Origin: Aselliscus stoliczkanus
Lineage: Eukaryota > Chordata > Mammalia > Chiroptera > Hipposideridae
Reading direction: 5' to 3'
DNA: 64,000 nucleotides
Assembly: GCA_033961575.1 (NCBI GenBank)
Contig: CM066727.1
Coordinates: 2,876,001-2,940,000 of the forward strand
Below the pieces are notes generated by a model. The model had not been told where the DNA came from, did no database searches, and saw nothing but the letters and a program-made list of their open reading frames with translations. Below, piece by piece: positions 48,905-60,440 of the stretch. The position numbers and the translations under genes were made by a program. How positions within the stretch are numbered: position 1 is the first letter of the stretch; each line of letters starts with the position of its first letter.

Positions 48905-48944
48905 AAAAACAAACAAACAAACAAACAAACAAACAAACAAACAA
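48905..48944. repeat. (AAAC)n microsatellite
   Basis: About ten AAAC units, directly readable. Confidence 0.97.
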
Positions 48945-50410
48945 AGATTTGAACACTCTATTCCAAGAAAGAATAATCCAGAGTTCAATAACAAACTCTA
49001 GTGCTTGGAGGACATAAACTCTGGGCAGAAGAAAACAAATGACTGAGGACTGCCTCCGGAGCAGCATACATCAGCCACTGAAGTCACTCTAACTGTCACC
49101 AAAGCCTTACACCCACACAGGTATGGTAACAGGTGCCCAGAATAACCGTTTCCGGAGGGAAGAAGGAAAGACTGATGGAAGAAAGGGTGGGGGGGAGGCG
49201 AGGAAGCTAGTATCTACCAGGTATCTACTGGCTGATACCTACTCGAGCCTATTATGCGGCTGCCACATTCACACACTGAGGCGACCTTCCCGATGGAGCC
49301 CTAAGATACACGGTGCACCGTGTACTGAAACAGATGAAGGCACACGGGCTAAGCATGCAGGCAACCGGCCGATGGTTTAAACACAGTTGTCAATCGTATT
49401 TCTATCTAATACTCTGCATTGCATTTTTAATGCATTTGGACATGCATTTTGTTCAGTGGTTCTCTATTTGTCTTTTCTCCTCTCTAGGACTAAAACAAGG
49501 AGTATGTAAGAAACCATGAGCACAAACTGTAAAACACAAAATGAAAGCCTTAATATCTTTTTGCTGCTCTGTTATGGAAAACTTTCTTATATTATGGTGA
49601 TCTCTGACTATTTCAGACAAGTCTGCTTACTTCTATTTCAGAAATGAACCCTGCAGCTGGTGAAATGGATCTAGGTAGGGTTTTTTTGTTTTGTTTTGTT
49701 GTTTCTTTTTGTTTTGTTCTGCTTTAACTTTGGAAAATAGAAGTAAAGGTTTTTACAGGAATTAGCAAAAAGTTTCATGAAGTTGGTATTTAGCTCCTTC
49801 TTGTGTGGTCAGTATTCTCTTATTAACGTGAAGAACCCTGCTTTCCACAAAAAATACTTTGAGGAATTATTTTCTCAGGCTTGCAGTAGCTGAAATTTCA
49901 AGGGTTTTTTGTTGTTGTTGTTTATGGGATTATTTCTGTTTGTTTTGTTTTGTTTGTCTCAGTGGCTGATATCAATATATTATATTCATTTATAAGAAAA
50001 CAATCATTTTTCATTTGCGTTTGCAAGCTGTGTTAAAATATAAAGGAGTGGCTCTATTGGGAGTTTTAAATACATTTACCTGGAGAATCCCCCCCACCCT
50101 GTTTCCAGGATGTGTTTTGATTTTCTGTCTTTCGAGGAATTTATTAAATCCTTTTGAAAAAGGTGGTAAATTATGCAGCATTAACAAAAGCTACTTATTA
50201 TTTATGGATATGAATTTCACAATATAGATTTTACTAGAGTATGTGGCAGCTTATCCTGAGTGTTTTCTGTATGTTTGTGTAATTTTTCTCTCATTTATTT
50301 TTAATGAGGCCCTGAAAGGAAGCGTTGGAAAGATGACATTTGATCCAGGTTCCCCGGCTGTAAAGTTTCCTCCTGTAGTTAGAAGCTCTAACACTGTTTT
50401 ACTTCTAGAC
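48945..50410. other. Noncoding sequence, T-rich from 49680
   Basis: T/G-rich simple patches at 49680-49725 and 49905-49960 (TTTTG-type). No gene. Positions 50403-50410 are the left target duplication of the hAT element. Confidence 0.5.
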
Positions 50411-50738
50411 CAAGGGTCGGCACACTGCAGCTCAGGAGCCACACGCGGCTCTTTGGGTTCGTTCCATCTCAAAAGTTTGCCGACCCCTGGAGAAGCCAAT
50501 CCCGTCGCTCACAACAATTTAGAAATTACTCAAGAGCCATAAATATATTTTTACATAATCACCATTATGAGAATAATATCCTTTAAAAATGTTATAAATG
50601 AAACTATGATAGTTTTATTTTCATTTTCAATTTTACTTCAGAGCCACATGTACGTACCCAAGAGCCGCATGTGGTTCGTGAGCCGCAGTTTGCCGACCCC
50701 TGTTTGGCTCTTCCATCTCAAAAGCTTGCCGAACCCCG
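50411..50738. mobile_element. Non-autonomous hAT transposon, 328 bp
   Basis: Terminal inverted repeats CAAGGGTCGGCA and (reverse complement of the right end) CGGGGTTCGGCA are flanked by an 8-bp duplication, TTCTAGAC (50403-50410) and TTCTAGAA (50739-50746), the signature of hAT. Inside, GGAGCCACACGCGGCTCTTT and GAGCCGCAGTTTGCCGACCC repeat the end motif, giving nested inverted repeats. The 'GTCGGCAAACTGCGGCTC' end type is typical of bat-active nhAT families. No coding capacity. Confidence 0.92.
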
Positions 50739-50864
50739 TTCTAGAATACATAAACGGCTAAAAATTTGGGAAAGTATTTAGAAAAGAAGTGCAAATAAAG
50801 TTTGAGGATGAAAACATATTTTGTTTAGCAAAATGCAACTATATTGGTGACATTTTTGGATATA

Positions 50865-50944
50865 TTGGGTTGGCAGAAACGTCATGATGCAATTTTGCAA
50901 TGAAAAACATACAAAAAATACAACACGATTTTTCCGATAACCAA
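50865..50944. mobile_element. 80-bp palindromic mariner MITE, copy 2
   Basis: Begins TTGGGTTGGCAGAAACGTCA, contains the shared core TTTTGCAATGAAAAACATAC, and ends TTTTTCCGATAACCAA, with TA on both sides (50863-50864 and 50945-50946). Same family as 36120-36200 but more diverged in its arms. Confidence 0.9.
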
Positions 50945-51254
50945 TATAAATAATGATTCTTAGTTTTTACATATTTAAAATTAATGGATCATCCAAACAA
51001 TGGAGACACCCATTGCATTTAAGGGCAAATAAAATATTGGCTGTTGAGTGAACCTCTCCTAGCGCTATGTCCACCCTCATTTTCCAGGTCTCTCTCAGGT
51101 GCCTGGCTTTTTCCAGCCTGGCTCTACAGGTAAACTCTCCCCTAGGGATGATTATGTCGTTTGTTACCTCAGCTAACAAAGGCCCAGCATTCTGTGTCTC
51201 CTGAGAGCCTGGCCATAGAAAGGACAGTTGTGCCAGGGTCCTGTGGACACTTCC

Positions 51255-51298
51255 GTCTGGACCACTGTAAAATGTTGACATTTTACAGTGGTCCAGAC
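51255..51298. repeat. Perfect palindrome, 21-bp arms, 2-bp loop
   Basis: The left arm GTCTGGACCACTGTAAAATG plus T (51255-51275) and right arm (51278-51298) are exact reverse complements with TG between. Flanks do not continue the symmetry. It is not a terminator or tRNA. Two long minus-strand frames cross it without resembling a known protein. Confidence 0.97.
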
Positions 51299-52089
51299 TG
51301 GAGCACCTGGAATGTTGGCAGTCACAAACACGTTGGTGGAGGACTGCTTCGTCCCGAGTAGCAAATTGCTCCTCATTAAAATTTGGAAAAGAATAGGAGG
51401 AAAAGCTCCCATAGGGATGAGCAAAGGGTTTGTGGACAAGGCGACTGTGCTCCTTTTAGTCGTGAGAGGCGCCCGCCTTCTCCTTCAGACACTTATTGTT
51501 AGCCCTAAGAGGCAGAGGCCTCTTCAGTTACCTTACCCTGAGAAATGCCAAGTTCTCACATTCTCATTCAACTGACTTTTCCAATTGCTTCTCAAAGGCC
51601 AGATACAGAGTCACCCCTCCTCCCCCCCCCCCGCCCCGTGCAGTGCTGCAGTCTCCACTGCCAGGGAGGTTCATTTCCTCCCAGATACACGTCTGTCCTC
51701 CATGAGTAGTGAGACTGCACATTAGACGGACCTGCAACTTTTGTAGGAAGATAGGTTTTCCTCGAAATGCTGAGCTTTCTCAGCATTTTAACCCAACTTA
51801 AATTAAAAGTCAACGTAATGTTCTCTCTCTGTGTGTCTCTCTCTGTGCTTCCGTCCCTCCCTCCCTCTCCCACGTCTCTTCCCTAGGACCCCCACATACT
51901 GCCAAGAAAATGAGTGCAATGAGTGGAAGCCTCTTACTAAGTATAACCCCAGTGGCCCCAATGACAATAATGCAGATGGGAAGAGGGTGGTCGAGGCAGG
52001 CCCCAGACCGGACACCTCCCAGGCTCCCCGGCTGCATCTGCCGATGCCCCAGGAAGGAGGCCCGTTGGTCTCCGAGGCTTTAGCTGGAA
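51299..52089. other. Noncoding; open frame without support
   Basis: A pyrimidine-rich tract and TAG at 51840-51884 could be read as a splice acceptor, followed by an open frame (51831-52481, 216 codons). No family is recognisable, and its 3' half overlaps a MIR on the other strand, so I do not call an exon. A C10 run lies near 51620. Confidence 0.4.
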
Positions 52090-52203
52090 CCTTGCAGCTG
52101 TCTGTGCAAACTCACAGAGGCCTGAAGAGGGTGCAGAACCGGAACCCAGGCCTTTCTGGTCCCGGGGCTCAAGCGCTAAACCCTGCACACCGCTGCTTCA
52201 GTG
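52090..52203 (-). mobile_element. MIR SINE (tRNA-like head)
   Basis: On the + strand GAACCGGAACCCAGGCCTTT, CTGGTCCCGGGGCTCAAGCG and CTAAACCCTGCACACCGCTG are the reverse complement of the MIR head ('agcagtgtgg...gagcctgggaccagactgcctgggttc'). Confidence 0.6.
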
Positions 52204-52954
52204 AAGACTCCATGCCGGGCACGTCACAAACTGCACGTTTCAGACCCAAAAGTGTTATTCCATTTAACGTCTTCCGGAATGGATTCCGTAGCTTGGCTTT
52301 CCGTATTCTTACAGAGCTGCTCAGGCTCTCAGGTTACCTTGAGACGCTTTGGTTACCCCACGGCAGCTTTGTGGGCGACGCCTGCTGCTCGCGCCCGCAG
52401 TGTCAGCCCAGCGCCAGGCCCGGTTCTGCAGGCCCCAGGCCTCCGGCCAGGGCCCTGCCTGCTATGCAGTCCCTGTGCTGATGGGACTGAGCGAGATCAC
52501 GCTTTAAAAGGCTGCAGACAGCACAGAAAGGAAAGAGAAATACAACCGCCCGCGCTAGTGCTCTTTCCTTCGGGTCAGACAGAGCACCCGGGAAGACAGA
52601 GTGATTCTTAGCGGGACTCAGATAATAAAGCCATCACAGTGGTCAGCGTGACCCAGGACGGGAGGGCACTGACTTAGATGGAATCTGCCAGGACAAAGGG
52701 AACGGGCGGGTCCTTCAGGCGGGGACGCGAGAAGCCCGGACGCAGACATTCTCACTCCTGCACCCCACAATATGTTGCATGATCTGTGAGGAAACGTCTG
52801 GAGAGCTGAGCAGCTCACGCTGCACCTGGAGGTCAGGGTAAGGCCGTGAGACCAAATCCACGGGAAACAATCAGTGACCAGATGTTGAGCAGGTAAATTA
52901 CATGATCACAGCCTAATTTCGGGGGTGGGGGACGTGGCGGTGGGGGATGGATTT
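52204..52954. other. Moderately GC-rich noncoding sequence
   Basis: Overlapping frames on both strands, no recognised product or repeat. Confidence 0.5.
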
Positions 52955-53080
52955 AGCTTAAACGGTAGAGTGTAAACTCTGGAAGCCAGCCCTGTGTGTT
53001 TGTATCTCAGCTTTGATATTTTTGTCCATATGACCTTTGGGTAAGTTCCAACTTCTCTGACTGTGGTTGGATTATGGAAC
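52955..53080 (+). mobile_element. MIR SINE fragment
   Basis: AACGGTAGAGTGTAAACTCT, GGAAGCCAGCCCTGTGTGTT, TGTATCTCAGCTTTGATATT and CATATGACCTTTGGGTAAGT follow the MIR order, ending near ACTTCTCTGACTGTGG. Confidence 0.65.
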
Positions 53081-54904
53081 AGGGGTCCCCGCAAAGCTGA
53101 TGGGTGCTGTACATAGACTTGGGCACATGTGCTTGGAAGATGCGCGGCTGTCACCACGGTGCCCATCCTGAGTCACAGTCAACGCTCCTGCCCGTCATTC
53201 CACTAGGGATGCGTGTCTCTCTCCTTTTCCGCACCGAACAGAAGCATCAGAGCCAGGCAGACCTCTGGCTCTGTCCCCTACAGACACTGCGTTCCTTCCC
53301 TCCAAAGCCACCCCTCCATCTCCATTTTCACAGGCCAACGAGATTTCACACACTGAGATTGTTTTCTATGTAGTTACTAAATAAATACCTTCCCAGGAAA
53401 TGGAGCTCAGAATAAAAGACAGAGAGACTAGTAGGAAGGAATAAACGAACTCTTGTAATTAATCCGGCTGCTAAAGAACATAGGGAAGAGGTAAGGACCA
53501 GGCTGACTCTGCCAGGAAAGGCCCTGAGGGGGTGAGCGGGGGGGGCGTGGACTGTTAACCTCCCCCACGAAGGAAAGAAAAAGAAAATGTCAAACCCTGT
53601 ACACCTGGAGACTGACAGCAAAGTGGTTTTAGGGAAAGGTGAGAAACGAAACTTTGACATTTTGATTTTGAATTGACAGCTGACATTGAAGTGAACTAAT
53701 GATAGTATATACTTTCTCCATCATGCAATTTGGAGCATGCAAGAGGGTAAAGAAGGTGAGACTGGGAAAGAGAGAGCAGAGTCCACACGCCAACCCAGCC
53801 AGTGCTTTAGGACAAAGGCAGAGATGTGCAAAGCTGTGTGTGTCAGGGTCTCAAAGAGATGTCAGCACAAGGGCAGGGAGGAAAAGTATTTTTGTTTGTT
53901 TGATAGATTTTGAAATGGTCTGTGTTTGTTAAAAGAAAGTTACTCTACAAACCAAAAGTATATATTTTAAATACAATTACATGTTTACAAAATATCCGTT
54001 TTTTGATTGTCATTTTTGGACTCAGTGGTCCAGTATTAATAACTAATATACCGTTCTTCCTACACACATGTATACACACACAACACACACAAACGTACAC
54101 ACGTGGGCACTTTACTTCTGGATATATCTCAGTAGGTCCCGGCATTTGCCCAGTGATTAGGCCTAGGGAAGCTCGATTCTATGTTCCTGAGACTGTCAGA
54201 TTCAGGTTTATAATGACAGAAAAAGAAAATTTAATTCCTGCAAAATACCAGCAGGGGGACATCGATGCCAGGACCGACTATTTTATGGGGAAATTATGCC
54301 TTCATGGAAGCTTCCCAACTGTTTAGCAGGCTCCCTATTTAGTAACTCTCTATCTGACACATCCTTGCATTCTAGAAGATAAACAGACATAAGGACCCAT
54401 GAATATGGCCCAGCTGAAATTTAAAGAAAAAGTTGATGGATGAAATAAACCACCAATTCTTTTGCACTGACTCACTTCCAATCACTAGAAAAACTCACAA
54501 TCAGTGCTGAGGAGTTTTCAGCTGTAAAGGAGACTAGTTCGCCCTGAACAGCTCCATCCAGGAGCTCAGATTCCATGACGGCTGTGAAGAATATGGGAGC
54601 CACAGGTAAGTACTCAGCTGCTTCATCTCCCTGGAGGTTTCAGTCTCCCCTCCTGCAAAGACCTCCTTTCCCAGTGGGATGCCACACCCCCCAGGTGCCA
54701 CTCCCAGTGGGATGCCACACCCCTGGAAATCCCAAGGAGAATCTGATGAGTTTTCTTTCTGCTCCCACTGCATTTTATACACATCTGCATCAAAATAATT
54801 CCCATAAGGTGGTATGGCCATGTAACTAGCGAGCACCCAGAAGTGGGTTTGTGTCCTTACTGTTTCACCCCCAGGAAGCAGTAGACTCTTAAGCTCTTAA
54901 AAAA
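53081..54904. other. Noncoding sequence, no gene seen
   Basis: Short CA-rich run near 54065. At 54668-54724 the phrase CCCAGTGGGATGCCACACCC occurs twice, a small local duplication. The longest frame, 53910-54326 (138 codons), is unrecognised. Confidence 0.5.
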
Positions 54905-55665
54905 ATCTGTAAACAAACAACAAGTGTTGGCAAGGATGTGGAGAAAAGGTAACCATCATGCACCATAGGTGGGAGTGCAAATTGCTGCAGCCACTATTGA
55001 GGTTCCTCAAAAAACTAAAAATAGAACTACCACATAACCCAGTAATTCCACTTCTGGGTATTTATTAGAAGAAATCCAAAACACTAACTCAAAAAGAGAT
55101 ATGCACCCCTATATTCACGGCAGCATTATTTACAATAGCCAAACTACGGAAATAACCCAAGTACCCATCAGTAAATCATTGGATAAAGAAATTATGGTAT
55201 GTTTTTACAATGGAATATTACTTGACCATAAAAAATGAACTCTTACCATTTACAACAACATGTGAGGACCTAGAGGGTACGATGTTAAGTGAAATAAGTC
55301 AGAGAAAGGCAAACACCATATGATCTCACTTATATGTGGAACCTAAAGAACAAAATAAATGAACAAACAACACAGAAACAGCCTCATAGATACAGAGAAC
55401 AAACTGATGGTTACCCAATGGGAGGGGATGCTGGGTGAAAAATGTGAAGGGATTACGAGGTACAAAATGGTAGTTACAAAACTGTCACAGAGATACAAAG
55501 CACAGCATTATAATATGGTAATAACTATGTGTGGTGTCAGGTGGGTACTAGACTTATCAGGGGGATCACTTCATAAGTTATATAAATGTCTCACCACTAT
55601 GCTGTACACCTGAAACTAACATAAAATAATATTGAATGTCAAAAGTAATTGAAAAAAAATCTATA
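54905..55665 (+). mobile_element. L1 LINE 3' end, ORF2 tail and 3' UTR
   Basis: CAACAAGTGTTGGCAAGGAT, AACCCAGTAATTCCACTTCT, TATTCACGGCAGCATTATTT, CAATGGAATATTACTTGACC, AAGTGAAATAAGTCAGAGAA, TGATCTCACTTATATGTGGA and CTGTACACCTGAAACTAACA follow the canonical L1 order, ending in a short A-rich tail at about 55660. Frame breaks are abundant; it is a 5'-truncated dead copy. Confidence 0.93.
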
Positions 55666-56472
55666 TTTTTAAAGGGCTTCATTACAGACACTTAAAATAG
55701 AAAAATATCAAGGTCTATCTTACATATCACTGGCAAATAATATTGTGTGAAACTTCTATTTTATTTGCATGTGCATCTGTCAGTGTGTGTCTGTTTATGT
55801 AAGAGAGGGGTATATCAATTTACGGGGATACATTATAGTTCTATAATGCATATATAATACATGTATAAATATTATGTATATGGATAGTCATTTTTATAGT
55901 CACTATTCTAAATATATGAGAATACATTTTATAGTGACTTCCCTGCCCCCCCCCAAAAAATGAAAAGATAAAAGTCATATTCAGAATTATGGAATTAATC
56001 AGAACATATATCAAATTTTTAAAAAAGCAGGAAAATTTCAAAAATATGAGTAAGTGCAGAAAATTTATATTTTTTATTAATTGAGTACCTTGATACACCT
56101 TTAAATTATTTTTTCTACTTTTTTCTGCATATTCTTTCATTATATCTTCATATGACAACTCTCATTGTTTATTTAAAAAAACAGATCGCCTACTCTTTCC
56201 TCCCTGCCATGGTCGATTAATTAAAAAAAATAATTACTAGCAGAAACTTTTGTCCAAGTACAAAGCTAGTTATTTTTAATGTCACATAATTTCTTATATT
56301 GTCAGATTTGGGAAGCTCTCTAACAGGTTATTTTCATGTGTGATCAGTAAGTCTCTAGAGCTTTCCTAACTTTCCTATGGAATGATTAATAATAAATCCT
56401 CCTTGGATGACACTCATTAATTCCAATTTGGCTGATATCTTTATTGTAGTAATATATTTCAAGACTTATGTT
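55666..56472. other. AT-rich noncoding sequence
   Basis: No gene or named repeat seen. Positions 56464-56472 form the left target duplication of the next SINE. Confidence 0.55.
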
Positions 56473-56587
56473 GGGCCGGCCGAGTGGCGCGGTGGTTAAG
56501 CGCTGGCTTGGGAAACCAGCGGCCCCGGTTCGGGTCCCACATGTGAGGGCCAGTGACATTGCCCTCAAAAAAAAAAAAAAAAAAAAA
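56473..56587 (+). mobile_element. Young short tRNA-derived SINE, copy 4 (best preserved)
   Basis: Reads GGGCCGGCCGAGTGGCGCGG, TGGTTAAGCGCTGGCTTGGG, then AACCAGCGGCCCCGGTTCGG (B-box), the tail region GAGGGCCAGTGACATTGCCC and a 22-base poly-A. An ACTTATGTT duplication flanks it (56464-56472 and about 56588-56596). The GGCCGAGTGG start and pol III boxes point to a class II (Ser/Leu-like) tRNA ancestor, isotype uncertain. Confidence 0.96.
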
Positions 56588-58639
56588 ACTTATGTTATTA
56601 TTTTGATGTATTTTAAACTAAATCAGCAAGGATTTTTTTCCCAGATGTATTTCACTCCTCTTCATTAATTAGTTTATCAAACAATACCAGAGCCTGGTAA
56701 TTACTTTCATTCAAAATGTATCTATCTCTTCTTAAGGAAACTCTGATTTTGTATGATTTAATTTTTGTTATTATTTGCATCTCAATGTAAGAGTAATTTC
56801 CATTAATTTAAACACTAATCTTTAATAGGTTTCAACAAGAATTTCACCCTCCATTTATCATTTTCAGAATATTCTGGTTGGAACTATTGTCCACAGACTA
56901 GCTTCTAGCTCTATATACGTTGGTTATTATTTCATCTCCACTCATGCACTTCATGTGTCACATCCCAGAGGACAATTCACACTTCATTACAGTCTTGGCC
57001 TCTTTTCATTTCTGTCGTAGTACCGAGAACCAGCATTCCTAGAAGGCCTGTTCCACCAGGCACCTAAGAGAACCGTAATTGTGCTCTAACTGAGCAGGCC
57101 AAAAGTATTTCTCATGACAGACAAGCTAACGCATCCCCAGCTGAACTTCTCCTTGGCCGTGTCCTCAGTGTGCCCTTGGCCACTCAGAGCAGGTGGAAAG
57201 TCATGGAGAGGTCAAATTGGAAAGAGTTGGTGGTCTTAACTATTATCAAGGTTCATATCTGAATATCTCACATTTTACAAAAATATATCAATTACCATGT
57301 GAACACATGAGTAAAGCCTCATCTACTAGTTCAAACGGGGACCCTGAAATCTGATGGCAAATCCGCCTCTGAGGAAATGAACCTAATATTTCATCCACTG
57401 GAACCAAAAGGTATTTATCGATCATTGCTAATCCAGATTTGAAGTTCAGGGACTGAACAGTTTAATTGCTGAATGACTTCAATATTTGATTTCTTGGTAT
57501 ATTTACAATAAAGCACATTGATCTGTTTCAAATATTCAGAAATGGAAAACCAAGTCTATTTACCTTTTAGATTGGTAGGCAATTAGGTATCAACTTTGCC
57601 ATTTTTCCTTTTTATACAAAATTCAAGGAAGGGTTTTAATTGGTTTTCTTAAAGACTTATAAGTTTTATACCATTTTATGGTTAAGTATTTTAATGGGAA
57701 ACATTGTTAATTTCATCCATCACAATGAAAGAAACACTCAATAATTGAAACTCATGCTGCAGGTCCTATAATAAAGGGCAGTGATTTATTTTATGTGACT
57801 GAAGATCTCAGTGGAGCTCCATCTCGAGCTACTTCATCTGTTGTGTTATCGAAAGAGATGCATGGTCTTTCTACAGTTAAATGCTTTGAAAATTGTCTGA
57901 ACAATGCATCCTATTAGTGTCTGTTGGGACTCCAGACCTATTTTGTCTTTTCCCCTGCTTTTTAAAATATAATGAACCAAGCAACATAAATTATACTTAG
58001 ACAGGGAAAAATACTTAGACAAATGTGTTTCTCCTGCTGGCCATCTCTTCCTATCTCCTATCCAGTCAGCCACCCCAGCCCCCTTCTCCCTGTGGACTAA
58101 GGCCTTCTCAGAGCCTCTCCATTACCTCTATTCTATGAACACCAATGTGTGCCCTTGAACTTCTATAAGATATAATACCTTAAAATAGTTCTTGGAGATG
58201 TGGAGATCCAAAGACTGCCTATAGTAATTTCCCTGGCGAAAGGCCCTTTCTTCGATTAGAACACTTATCTTTCATTTATTCTAGGCCACCCAAGTGTGGG
58301 ATTTCTGCCACATGGGGGGAAGGAGGGATTATGAATCTACTTAGGAGGAAACATCTGAATCCCCACCCCCGAGCCCCAGTTTTTTGTTAGGATAATGCAA
58401 TACATTCCACTTCACAGGAGGGGAACTTTACACCTATGCACTCAAGATAAATTTAACTCAGGAAAAATTAAACCGTTTTACAAGGACAAGATGGAAGATC
58501 TGGCTTCAATTAGAATTAGAAAAAGGTGTAGGGTTTTTAATTAAAAAGCGAAACAAAACAAAACCCAATATGCGCTCATGTCGGGTGTAGCTATCAGCAA
58601 ACAGCCCTTTTCACCCTAGGCTTCGCTGTAAAATGCAGG
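56588..58639. other. AT-rich noncoding sequence with candidate conserved stretches
   Basis: No gene. The 57330-57470 and 57600-57870 parts have even composition with intact CpG near 57826 and homeobox-like TAATTG words; conserved-element texture only. Otherwise nothing recognised. Confidence 0.4.
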
Positions 58640-59065
58640 CTTAGGATGGCGCGCCCCGGCCTCAGTGGGCTTGGTGTTCGTTATTCCACTTCCAGAGTCA
58701 CCGAAGGGCGCCTCGGAAAAGAGACGCAGTGGGGTGTGTTCATCCGAAAGCAGGACAGTGGGCGGCGGAAATAAACCTCCTGTCTCCAGATAGGTGCAGG
58801 CTATGATGCGAAAAAGCATTTGACTCATTTTTATTCTGGTCTCAGACCAGATGATGGGAAGCGGTTGGAGGTGTGTGTAGGTGGCCCGGGGGTGCGCTCT
58901 GGCTGTGCCAAGGAAGAACAAGAACCCACAGCAGGAAACCTCTTCTCTTAGGCACCTGCGCGACCCCGGGGCAGGCCCTCTACTGGGAGCTTCCAGATGG
59001 GTCTTCACGACGAGACTGCCCCTGGAGACATGCTTTTCATTTACGTTTTTTTCCCCGCAGCTAAA
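58640..59065. promoter_or_regulatory. CpG-island-like segment
   Basis: About 22 CpGs in 426 bases (by eye) at roughly 55 percent GC give an observed/expected near 0.7, in an otherwise CpG-poor AT-rich window. It includes GGCGCGCCCCGG and GACCCCGGGGC. A pyrimidine run and CAG (TTTTTTTCCCCGCAG, ending about 59060) could act as a splice acceptor, but no exon is recognisable. A 152-codon minus frame covers it without family resemblance. Regulatory role is inference. Confidence 0.4.
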
Positions 59066-59934
59066 GCTCTTCATTTTAAATATAAAGTGTTGAAACAGAC
59101 ATAATAAAAACCTTATTAGTATGTACGGAGCACATCCTCATGTGTTTCCTATAATAAAAATTAAACTTCCAAGAACCCGATAACCTATTACTCAGCTTAA
59201 ACACCTTTGTCATTAATGTTCAAGATTTAGGGGGAAAGAAAGAAAAACATTACATTCCTCACAAACTCCATCCTATTATTCTCCCCCTTCACCCGGAGAT
59301 GCCTCACTGTCCCTCTGTGTATGATTCTTCTTCTTCAAGTGCATCAGACATTTATGTAACCGTGAGAAGGAAACTCGCAATAGACTCTAGTGGCGTGCAC
59401 ATGATTCATTAATCTTCCATTAGTTAGGTCTAGAGCTAAGCATCATTAGTGAATTTAATAATGTACTGGGTCGTAATAAAAATCATTGTAATTCAAAAGT
59501 TTGGAATTTCTCTCTCAGACCATACCATTTCTTGCTATTCTATAATACTTTGATTCGTTCTGAAAACATAATTTTCATGCTGCAAAATTACTTAAATAAT
59601 AAATGACCAAGAGATAAAAGTCTGTTATTATTCTTAAATGAATGAATGTTGAAAAACGTATCCAATCTTTTATATCCATCATAAAGCTTCACACAAAAAT
59701 TGTAGTAGAAAAATTTGTAAGTATGACCAAACAGTAATAATTGTATCCTTTGAATAATACTATATAATTTAACATTTTAGGTCTTAACATTTGTCTCAAG
59801 ACTGGATTGTAGGACCTTCAAAGAACAGTGTGATGACAAGAATATATACAAATTTATTTAGGAAAATAAGATCCATTTAGCAAGTTACATCTCCTACATC
59901 TTTGGTGCTCAGTGGGTACCACATCTTATGTGTT
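59066..59934. other. AT-rich noncoding sequence
   Basis: No gene. About 59390-59510 has ATTA-rich even texture, another weak conserved-element candidate. Confidence 0.5.
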
Positions 59935-60058
59935 AGATAGAAGTTTGTAAGAAATTTAGAATCTCAGGTCCTACCTAGAGGATTATTCCTGCTTCTTAAC
60001 AATCCCCAGGTGATTTATGTACCCATGACGTTTCCAGAAGCACAACTCTACGTTACCA
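59935..60058 (+). mobile_element. MER5A-like hAT-Charlie fragment
   Basis: GAATCTCAGGTCCTACCTAG, CTTCTTAACAATCCCCAGGT and GATTTATGTACCC...TTTCCAGAAGCACAACTC follow the MER5A 3' half order. The ends are worn away. Confidence 0.6.
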
Positions 60059-60089
60059 GTTGTAGTGTAATGAATGTAAGATTGTGCTA

Positions 60090-60440
60090 CCGTCTGAACT
60101 TTTGTGTTCCTTCAAAATTCAAACATTAAAATCTAATCCCCAAGGTGATGGTATTGGGAGGTGGCGCCTTTGGGCTATAAGTAGATCATGAGGGCAGAGC
60201 CCCCATGAATGGGGTCAGTGCCATTATAACAGGGACCCCAGAGAGCTCCCCTTCGCTTCTTCCATCTGAGGATGCATCGAGGAGACACTATGGAGCGGGA
60301 AGCGGCCTCCCCAGACACTGAGTCTGGAAGTGCTCTGATACTGACTCCCAAGTGCCAGTGCGGTGAGGAATCAATGTCCGCTGTGGACAAACCGCCCAGC
60401 ACTTTGCCATAGGAACCCTGGTGCACTCAGAGAGATGGCT
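60090..60440 (+). mobile_element. MLT1-like MaLR solo LTR
   Basis: CCCAAGGTGATGGTATTGGG, AGGTGGCGCCTTTGGG, TCATGAGGGCAGAGCCCCCA, GGGGTCAGTGCCATTATAAC and ACCCCAGAGAGCTCCCCTTC then GAAGCGGCCTCCCCAGACAC reproduce an MLT1 LTR. An inactive endogenous-retrovirus relic without internal genes. The short minus frame at 60175-60426 is just its shadow. Confidence 0.85.

Noticed and set aside
51831..52481. 216-codon frame after a splice-acceptor-like pyrimidine tract
   Set aside because: No domain or family seen, overlapping frames on the other strand, and its middle is an antisense MIR. A spliced-alignment or RNA-seq search would settle it.
58616..59074. 152-codon minus-strand frame in a CpG-rich patch
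   Set aside because: High GC lowers stop frequency; no protein family resemblance, and frames exist on the opposite strand.
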